Part shown: in pieces, positions 33,590 to 39,809 of the stretch
Numbering within the stretch: position 1 is the first letter of the stretch
Layout: each line of letters starts with the position of its first letter
Assembly: GCA_026692735.1 (NCBI GenBank)
Contig: JAPLOD010000008.1
Coordinates: forward strand, 1-51,319
DNA from: Planctomycetota bacterium
GTDB taxonomy: Bacteria > Planctomycetota > SZUA-567 > H5-PLA8
DNA: 51,319 nucleotides
Direction of reading: 5' to 3'
The notes under the pieces: model-generated
What the model was told of the DNA's origin: nothing
What the model saw: only the letters and a program-made list of their open reading frames with translations
Database searches by the model: none
Program-made: the position numbers and the translations under genes

Positions 33590-36500
33590 ATGAAACCGAT
33601 ACAGAACTGTGCTCGTGTATTGTGTTTCCCGCTGATTGCGCTGGCGGTGTGCACGGCCGGCGAAGAGAGCCTCGACCAGGTGCTCGGGCGATCGCGCGTC
33701 AAGGGCGGCTTCTGCGTCATTCTGGGCGCCACGGAGCCGGCGTTTTCCGAGCGCCTGTCACGCCAAGGGCCGTATGTCGTGCATTGGCTGCTGACTGATC
33801 CCGTGGCGGTCACCCGCGCTCGCGAGGCGTTGAGTGCGGCGAAAGTGTACGGGCAGGTATCCGTGGAGCAGAGCGAGGGCGCAGCCTTGCCCTACGCGGA
33901 CAACCTCGTCTCGCTGCTGTTGGTCCTGGATGCAAGCATGGCGGGCAAGGCTGAATGGCTCCGCGTGCTGCGACCGGACGGCGAGCTGATCGTGCGGCAG
34001 GGGAATGAGTGCACCTCGCTCATCAAGCCGCGCGCCGCCGGCATGGACGAATGGACGCACTGGCGGCACGGGCCCGACCGGAACTCGGTGTCTCTCGACA
34101 GCCTCGTGGACCTGCCTGCTCGCGTACAGTGGATAGCCACCAGCAAAGCCCCGACCGAGCGTGCCCACGTTGTACTCACGAACGGGCGCTTTTTCGCGCA
34201 AGACCGTGACAACACGCTGATCGCCCGCGATGCCTTCAACGGCCTGCCGCTGTGGCGAACCACGGTGCAGAAGGGCAATGAGTTTGACTGGGAGTACGCG
34301 GTCAAAGTTGCCGCGCTGATCGTCGCGAAGGGCGAGCGGGTATACTGTCTGGCGAGCGACGGCAAGGTCAAAGCGCTCGACGCCGCCACAGGCAGGCCCG
34401 TCATAACCTACGAAGACGCCGGCAAGCCTTATGACATCCTCCTGGTGGACGACGGCGCCTCCAAGCTCGGGACACTGGTGCTGGTGAGCAAGAATAGCGT
34501 GCGGGCGCTGGATGCAGACAGCGGCAAGCTGCTGTGGAGACATCCGGGCGAGGGTCTGCACACGACCATCGCGTGCGGCTACGCCATCTTCTCCATCGAG
34601 GGCGATGACCGCGCCGGCGCGACGAGCGGCACGATCTCCGCGCGGGCACTGCTGACGGGCGAGTTGCTGTGGAAGAAGACCTATGATTGGGCACGCAGGA
34701 CGGAACGAGGCGCGTTCGGCTACGACAGGCTCTTCTACGAGGTGCGGCGCTCCTACAACTGGCAGAAACTGTACAAAGAGCAGCCCGGGCTGCAAGCCCA
34801 GGAGAACTACGACGTGGTCATCGCCGCCAAGACCGGCGAGGAGATCCAGCGGATGAGGGGCTTGGGCACGTCGGCGCGGCACGGCGAGTTCCGAACGGCG
34901 TTCTGGCACAAGGAGCGGATGATCGCCGAAGCGCACTCACGGGAAGGACTGAGTCTCGCCGTGTACAAGCTGGATGACTTCAGCAAACCGGCTGAGGTCT
35001 TCAAGGCGAACTACGTCGGGGATCGCGGCTTCGGGCACTGCTATCCGCCCGTCTTGACCGACCGCTTCTACATCAACGGGCAGTTGAATTTCACGGACCT
35101 GGAAACGCACAAACAGGTCTCCAATCAGATCACACGCGGCGCGTGCAACACGGCACGGCCAGGCTACATACCCGCTTACGGGATGATTTACACATTCCCC
35201 AAGCACTGCCTGTGTTTCCCGATGCTGGACGGAAACGTGTGCTTGGCGCCAGGCTACAAGGATGCGCCTCCAGAAAGCAGCGCGTTGGTCAAAGGCCCCG
35301 CCTGGCCCGCGACACCGGCCAGCGCGGGCAATCCGCAGGGCTGGCCTACGTTCCGCCACGATGCATGGCGCAGCAGCGGGACGGATGAGGCCGTGCCCGC
35401 AAAGCTTGAGACACTGTGGACGGCGGAGATCAGCGCTCCCGACTATGCCAAGGCTCTCGCGGCCGACTGGGACGACAATCCGTGGACCGCAGGCGTGATC
35501 ACTGCGCCAACAATCTCGAACGGTCTCGTCTACGTAGCCCAGTGCGACGCGCACAGGCTCGTAGCGCTGGACGACAAGACGGGCCGGCCAAAGTGGCAGT
35601 TCGTGACCGAGGGCCGGATAGACGGACCACCGACGCTGCACCAAGGCATGTGCCTGTTCGGGTGCCGCAACGGCTGGGTGTACAACCTTCGGGCGGCAGA
35701 TGGCGTGCTAATTTGGAAGCGGCGTATTGCGCCCTATGAACGGCGCATTCTCAACTACGGACAACTCGAATCGCCCTGGGCCGTAGCCGGCAGCGTGCTG
35801 ATGGTGGACAACCTCGCGTATGTCAGCGCGGGAATCCACCCGAACGCGGACGGCGGGATTCGCGCCGTGTGCATCGAGCCGCCCACGGGACGGATCGTGT
35901 GGCAGAGCAAGTTCGAGGACCTCGGTTACACCACGCCGTGGCCCGCGCCATATCAACTGGACAAAGACAGAGACCCGTGGCGTTCGACCTTTGTGGTCGA
36001 GTACCGCTACTGTGGGCTGCCGGTGCGAGACGGTGGCTCAGTTGCTGTGTCGCGTTGTCTGTTTGATCTGGGGACAGGCAAGGCCGATCTGCAGAAGACG
36101 AACGGCTTCTACCACATCCCAGAGACAGGCGTGTACATGCCTCGCACGGCCTGGCGCTACGGCAACGAACGTCAGCTGTCCCCCGTGGCGGCGTGCCGCG
36201 GCTCGTCGCTCTTCGGCGTGGAGCCCGCCGGAGGTAAACTGTTCCGAGTGGACTTCGAGAAGGGCAAAGCATTTAATTCCGAATGGGTGCGCGTTTCGCC
36301 GGAAGACCAGAAGGCGGGGTGGACACGTGCGACGGGGAAGCTCTTCAAGTTGGGCGCGAAGTGGGCGACTGGCGGCGACGACGCGAAACAGGCGGCGGCA
36401 CGAGCACTGCTGGTCGCCGGCGGAAACGTGTTTATTGCCACGCCGAAGGGCCTTTTGGCCGTCCACAATGCAGACGACGGCACGAAAATGGCCGAGAGGA

Positions 36501-36598
36501 AACTCGGCGAGATCGTGTGGGATGGACTCGCAGCGGCCAACGGGCGTCTTTACGTCTCAACAGCGGAAGGCAAGGTCATCTGCCTCGGCCCGAAGTAG
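33590..36598 (+). CDS. Exported PQQ-type beta-propeller protein with N-terminal methyltransferase-like domain
   Basis: The 1002-residue protein has a signal peptide (residues 1-24). A Rossmann-like region (about 25-130) follows the pattern of a class I methyltransferase: GFCVILGATEPA, DPVAVTRARE, AALPYADNLV and LRPDGELIVRQG. PQQ-like beta-propeller blades (about 150-1000) follow, with WQFVTEGRIDGPP, ALDDKTGRP, GRIVWQSKFE and similar repeats. This layout is common in Planctomycetes but its role is unknown. No PQQ-dependent dehydrogenase active site is evident. The ATG at 33590 is 9 bases after AGGGG; one at 33581 is directly adjacent to that site. A surface or periplasmic scaffold or sensor is possible. 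Confidence 0.8.
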   Translation: MKPIQNCARVLCFPLIALAVCTAGEESLDQVLGRSRVKGGFCVILGATEPAFSERLSRQGPYVVHWLLTDPVAVTRAREALSAAKVYGQVSVEQSEGAALPYADNLVSLLLVLDASMAGKAEWLRVLRPDGELIVRQGNECTSLIKPRAAGMDEWTHWRHGPDRNSVSLDSLVDLPARVQWIATSKAPTERAHVVLTNGRFFAQDRDNTLIARDAFNGLPLWRTTVQKGNEFDWEYAVKVAALIVAKGERVYCLASDGKVKALDAATGRPVITYEDAGKPYDILLVDDGASKLGTLVLVSKNSVRALDADSGKLLWRHPGEGLHTTIACGYAIFSIEGDDRAGATSGTISARALLTGELLWKKTYDWARRTERGAFGYDRLFYEVRRSYNWQKLYKEQPGLQAQENYDVVIAAKTGEEIQRMRGLGTSARHGEFRTAFWHKERMIAEAHSREGLSLAVYKLDDFSKPAEVFKANYVGDRGFGHCYPPVLTDRFYINGQLNFTDLETHKQVSNQITRGACNTARPGYIPAYGMIYTFPKHCLCFPMLDGNVCLAPGYKDAPPESSALVKGPAWPATPASAGNPQGWPTFRHDAWRSSGTDEAVPAKLETLWTAEISAPDYAKALAADWDDNPWTAGVITAPTISNGLVYVAQCDAHRLVALDDKTGRPKWQFVTEGRIDGPPTLHQGMCLFGCRNGWVYNLRAADGVLIWKRRIAPYERRILNYGQLESPWAVAGSVLMVDNLAYVSAGIHPNADGGIRAVCIEPPTGRIVWQSKFEDLGYTTPWPAPYQLDKDRDPWRSTFVVEYRYCGLPVRDGGSVAVSRCLFDLGTGKADLQKTNGFYHIPETGVYMPRTAWRYGNERQLSPVAACRGSSLFGVEPAGGKLFRVDFEKGKAFNSEWVRVSPEDQKAGWTRATGKLFKLGAKWATGGDDAKQAAARALLVAGGNVFIATPKGLLAVHNADDGTKMAERKLGEIVWDGLAAANGRLYVSTAEGKVICLGPK

Positions 36599-36730
36599 TG
36601 CGTGGCCATGCCGACGCATGCTTGTACCGGTCCAGTTACCCCAGCTTCATCCTCTCTGTCCCCCCCGAAAAATCCCGTCCTCCTTGTACCGCAACGACTT
36701 GTGCGTTTCTTGATTCGCAGCTTCTGAGGC

Positions 36731-36844
36731 TAGAGCAGTTCACGAATGGGCGTGACTGCGTGGCACGGCCTTCCAGGCCGTGGCCATGGGCAAGATGCCC
36801 ATGCCACGAACGCGCGACGACACATCCAACCGTGAACTGCTCTA
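36731..36844. mobile_element. 114 bp MITE-like element with 14 bp perfect inverted ends
   Basis: The ends (36731-36744 and 36831-36844) are perfect inverted repeats of TAGAGCAGTTCACG. Inside are two more perfect palindromes, 36764-36782 (8 bp arms, TCC loop) and 36785-36803 (8 bp arms, AGA loop). It has no coding capacity. The short CTTCTG is found on both outer sides, a possible but imperfect target duplication. The architecture resembles small non-autonomous elements (MITE/REP type). Confidence 0.7.
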
Positions 36845-36910
36845 TCTTCTGGCGATGAATGCCCTCGGCGACATCTTCACTGTGGCAACGCGCTCTCATG
36901 CGCTTGGCAA

Positions 36911-37087
36911 GTGCTGCGCTATCTCGGCAGCTTCATCTGGCTACTGTTGCAACCCAAGGCGGTTCTGGCCGCCAGCATCCTTGCGCTGCAGAGCCAACTG
37001 GCCGTCTGCAAGCACCGCATTGATGCCGGCAAAGCTCCGCGGCCGCGCTTCAACCAGGCATTCAGCATTCTCTGGGTCAGCATTTCG
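36911..37087 (+). pseudogene. Integrase-core (rve-type) transposase N-terminal relic
   Basis: About 59 residues (LRYLGSFIWLLLQPKAVLAA, SILALQSQLAVCKHRI, then a PRFNQAFSILWVSIS end) match the N-terminal segment that precedes the catalytic region in rve/IS481-type transposases, where LALESQLAV-KRR and FRFLWVLLS are usual. The homology stops at about 37087 where repeat copy 2 begins. The catalytic DDE region is not in the window. I judge this a truncated insertion sequence. Confidence 0.55.
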
Positions 37088-37221
37088 CCACACCCGCGAC
37101 GAAGGAGACCGAAAATCGGAAGAGATCAACGCGGAGTCGAAGACTGTTCGCAGAGTTCGAGTCTCGAATGCTATCCGGCCTGGGAATCCTTGACCTCAAA
37201 GGACTTAAAAATGGTGGAGGC
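37078..37221 (+). repeat. Copy 2 of the ~150 bp repeat shared with 13629-13780
   Basis: Copy 2 contains the palindrome TTCGAGTCTCGAA and ends at AATGGTGGAG, which here runs into the full tRNA/tmRNA-like 3' end. It begins where the rve transposase relic stops and overlaps the 3' end of the frameshifted integrase. Copies 1 and 2 are 23,449 bp apart and enclose the DUF6288, glycan-degradation and PQQ-propeller genes. Confidence 0.65.
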
Positions 37222-38349
37222 GGCGGGAATCGAACCCGCCGCCACACTGCCACAACCACCGATTTCGCTTGCACTTGCAACCTTAACCATTCCCGGTTGT
37301 GCCTCGGTTGTGCCGGCAGTCTCGCTTGTCGCCACGATTCCATTGTCGGTGCCGGTGCGCAAGACTTGGCTTTCGGCGGCGGGCCTAATCGTTTCCCCTA
37401 CGGCTTCAGCGAGTTCCGACAATCGGCCGGAACGTGCCAGGGCGTACGTCTTCATCGTCTGCCTAACGTCCGTGTGGCGCGCGAGTATCTGGGTCTCCTT
37501 GTCGTTTCCTCCTGCCTCCAGGACAAAGGTTGTGTAGGCCACGCGCAGAGCGTGGAAATCAACCTTGCCCCCCGGTGCCCACTTGGACAGTCCCGCAGCC
37601 TTCAAATCCCGCTCTAGGTCGCGGGCAGGTGGCTTGGCACATACAGCAGCGGCTTGGCTGGGATGTCCAAAGCCTTCCCTTTGCGACGGTAGTGCTTCTG
37701 AAACTTCTGATACAGCGCCGCCGCGGCGCCGGTCTTGGCGAATAAGGCCAACCGCTCCACCAGCCAGGACGCCAAGGGCTGAAACGTGGCCTTCCTGCCC
37801 TTCGTCCAGGCAGCTTCCAGCTTCAGTCCCTTGTGTTCCACTTCCAGGTGGTCTTCTGTCAGCGCCCGCAGTTCTCCCTTGCGCAGCCCACTGGCGAAGG
37901 CCACTTCATAGACAAGCCGGCGGTGTTCGGCACAACGTGCCAGCAAGGTTGTGATTTCTTCGACGGTGACGGCGCGGCGCATTGTTTGTGGCGTAATGTC
38001 GAATCCGGCCATGCCGTCTAGTGCCGTGCAACCAAGGGCTGAGGTGACTCAATGCGTTCCACAATCTTTTCAACGGGACACTAGTCTTCGGCGCGGCAAT
38101 CCACTTGTAACGAATGGCGTCTTCCTTGGCCTGGACATGCAAGGCCAGTTTCTCGGTGTCCGGCTCCTTGTCGGTGCCAGTTCCGGTCTTCTTCCGGCCC
38201 CAACGATCCCGATACTGAAAACGCCACCGGGCGTGATAGACCGGCTCTAAACCGGCGGCTCGTGCGGCTTCAGCCAGCTTAGTTTCCGCCGCGTGGCGGC
38301 GTCCTGCTGCGCGTTCTTTCTCGGCAGCGGTTAGGACCATCCTCCGCAT
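37171..38349 (-). pseudogene. Frameshifted, internally deleted tyrosine integrase
   Basis: Three frames are needed. The N-terminal part (38349 to about 38040) has the arm-binding YHARWRFQYRDRWGRKKTG segment. The middle (about 38035-37614) has the catalytic Arg in FASGLRKGELRAL. The last (37625-37171) has FHALR (His-x-x-Arg), ILARHT and the Tyr in MKTYA. Between middle and last parts the shift can be repaired by one extra C in the run before CGCGACC, so a one-base deletion (or a sequencing error) is enough. Between the first and middle parts most of the core-binding domain, perhaps 150-200 residues, is missing. The C-terminal frame runs through the attachment-like site. No functional recombinase is expected. 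Confidence 0.8.
37212..37239 (-). other. tRNA/tmRNA 3'-end-like attachment site (att)
   Basis: Read on the minus strand the site is GCGGG-TTCGATT-CCCGC, a perfect T-arm, then CGCCTCC and ACCA, as at the 3' end of a tRNA or tmRNA. No matching 5' acceptor (GGAGGCG) or D and anticodon arms lie nearby, so it is a partial copy. The integrase frame reads straight through it (encoding GSIPAAST), which is typical when an integrase gene ends at its attachment site. The intact RNA gene would lie outside this window. Confidence 0.65.
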
Positions 38350-39067
38350 TGCGGGGAACGCCGCAACGGGCTTCTTCTATGTGGTCTACCCGCACAAGGA
38401 CGCCGAGAAGCCGGCCACCTGTACGCAACTGGACGACGGGGCGCTCAAGGTCGTGACAGGCGAAGGAACGGACTTCTGTTTCCTCAGCGATACGCCGCTC
38501 AGCTTCAAGGGCGAGGAGGTCGTCTTCTCAGGCAACGCCGGGGCTGTGCGAGTCTTCGCGGACCGCGTGGTGCTGTGCCTGAACAGCGGGGTGGGGCAGG
38601 TGGGCTACAAAGGCTGCGTGCTCGAAGGCATCGGGCCGTTCGAGCGGACCATCGCGCTCGCCGACCTCAAGCCCGGCCTCCAGAAGGTCGAGGGAGGCTA
38701 CGAGAAGAAGATCGTCAGCGTGGATCTTGGCGAAGGGATCACCGTCACGGGCGAGTTGCCCTTTGAGGCCAGGCTCGACGGCCGAGCGATTCGCATCAAG
38801 ACCACTGGCCGCGCCCGCGTGCTTCTCTTGACCAAGCCTGCGTGGATGGTCCGGCCCGAACTGCGCTTCGATGGCCCAGGCGGAGACCGGCACGGCCGGC
38901 AGTGGATGGCCGGCTGGACGGATGAAGCCGGGAGCGACTGGGGCCGCTGGACGCGCTGCAGGCTCATCGCCGTTTCCACACTCGATGGGGCGCACGAACT
39001 GGTCGTCAGTGATATGGTCTACCCGAAGGTCTGGGCGCGGCAGTTCACGCCGCAGTTGTCCCGGTAG
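38346..39067 (+). pseudogene. 5'-truncated gene, C-terminal beta-rich fragment of unknown protein
   Basis: A coding frame runs from 38346 (RIAGNAATGFFYVVYPHKDA) to TAG at 39065, about 239 residues. The sequence is beta-rich (LSFKGEEVVFSGNAG, then VCLNSGVGQVG) and seems to lack its N-terminus: no start with a ribosome site is seen, and the frame emerges from the integrase start codon region at 38347-38349. It looks like the end of an exported heparinase- or beta-sandwich-type protein, but I do not recognise it. The missing 5' part was probably lost when the integrase element inserted; it is not elsewhere in this window. Confidence 0.5.
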
Positions 39068-39210
39068 AATGGCGGGAAGGAAGCCACAGTCCCGGGAGAT
39101 TGGTAACGAGTCACACCAACTTGACGGCGCGAGGTTGAGTTTCGGGGGAGTTTCGTGCGCGTCCGCAAAACGGTCCCCAAACGTCCGGCATGGCGGAAGC
39201 CGCTGGACCC

Positions 39211-39238
39211 TTGCATGCATCGCCCAGCGTGCTATAAG
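39211..39238 (+). promoter_or_regulatory. Candidate sigma-70-type promoter for the zinc-ribbon gene
   Basis: TTGCAT (39211-39216, 4 of 6 to consensus) is followed after 16 bases by TATAAG (39233-39238, 5 of 6). A start near 39245 would give a leader of about 32 bases to the ATG at 39277, which has GAGG 8 bases upstream. In such GC-rich DNA this match stands out, but it rests on sequence alone. Confidence 0.4.
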
Positions 39239-39276
39239 CGGTTGGATAAAATCCCTACGAATTCGAGGGCTTGGTT

Positions 39277-39744
39277 ATGGCGGACCAAGACGAGGAACAA
39301 ATCAAGTGTCCGATCTGCGGCGGCACGACTTCGCCGCAATCCGCCCGCTGCGAAGTATGCGGCCTCGATATGGATTTGCCGCAGATCGAACCGAATAATG
39401 ACGCCGCTGTTCAGAGTACGGACCTAAAGGAATGTCCGTTTTGCGCTGAGGTCATCAAGCGCAAGGCTATAAAGTGTAAACATTGCGGGGCCGACTTGGT
39501 GACGGCGAAGCAGGATGCGCCTGTCATTTCCCGCGCTGACGAAGTGGTGCCGCACCGGGAAAGACGTTTATGTCCGATGTGTCGGTCAGCGCAACCGGCT
39601 GTCAAGAAACGCAAAGGGTCCATATTAGTCGCGATCATCTTGCTTCTTGTGTTTCTATTGCCAGGAATCATCTACTGCATTGTTTATAGCGGCTACACTT
39701 ACGAGTGTCCGGACTGCGGCTACAGGTACGGCGATGCAAGTTGA
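39277..39744 (+). CDS. Zinc-ribbon membrane protein with LITAF-like C-terminus
   Basis: The 155-residue protein has two N-terminal four-Cys ribbons (C11, C14, C25, C28 and C53, C56, C67, C70). A third pair C99-x2-C102 (LCPMC) is separated from C144-x2-C147 (ECPDCGYRYG) by one hydrophobic segment (residues 115-137). That layout, CxxC then a hydrophobic helix then CxxC, is the LITAF-type arrangement in which the knuckles share a zinc and the hydrophobic part lies in the membrane. Signal and cleavage sites are absent. The ATG at 39277 follows GAGGGC by 6 bases; a TTG at 39271 is less likely. The function is unknown; the gene stands alone after the integrase-damaged gene. Confidence 0.7.
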   Translation: MADQDEEQIKCPICGGTTSPQSARCEVCGLDMDLPQIEPNNDAAVQSTDLKECPFCAEVIKRKAIKCKHCGADLVTAKQDAPVISRADEVVPHRERRLCPMCRSAQPAVKKRKGSILVAIILLLVFLLPGIIYCIVYSGYTYECPDCGYRYGDAS

Positions 39745-39777
39745 CCGGAACGGGTTTCGGGTTCGCGCCCTACCCCC

Positions 39778-39805
39778 CAAGTCTCAAGCCTCAAGTCTCA
39801 AGCCT
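39778..39805. repeat. Two 14 bp CAAGTCTCAAGCCT tandem units
   Basis: Two identical units (39778-39791 and 39792-39805) end 4 bp from the stop of the beta-helix gene, preceded by GGGTTTCGGGTTC and a C-rich run. It resembles, in position and simplicity, the short repeats after the SDR and DUF6288 genes. Confidence 0.7.
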
Positions 39806-39809
39806 CGCC

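Noticed and set aside
37212-37310. A complete tRNA gene on the minus strand
   Set aside because: Only the T-arm and acceptor 3' half are present; no 5' acceptor, D-arm or anticodon arm can be formed upstream.
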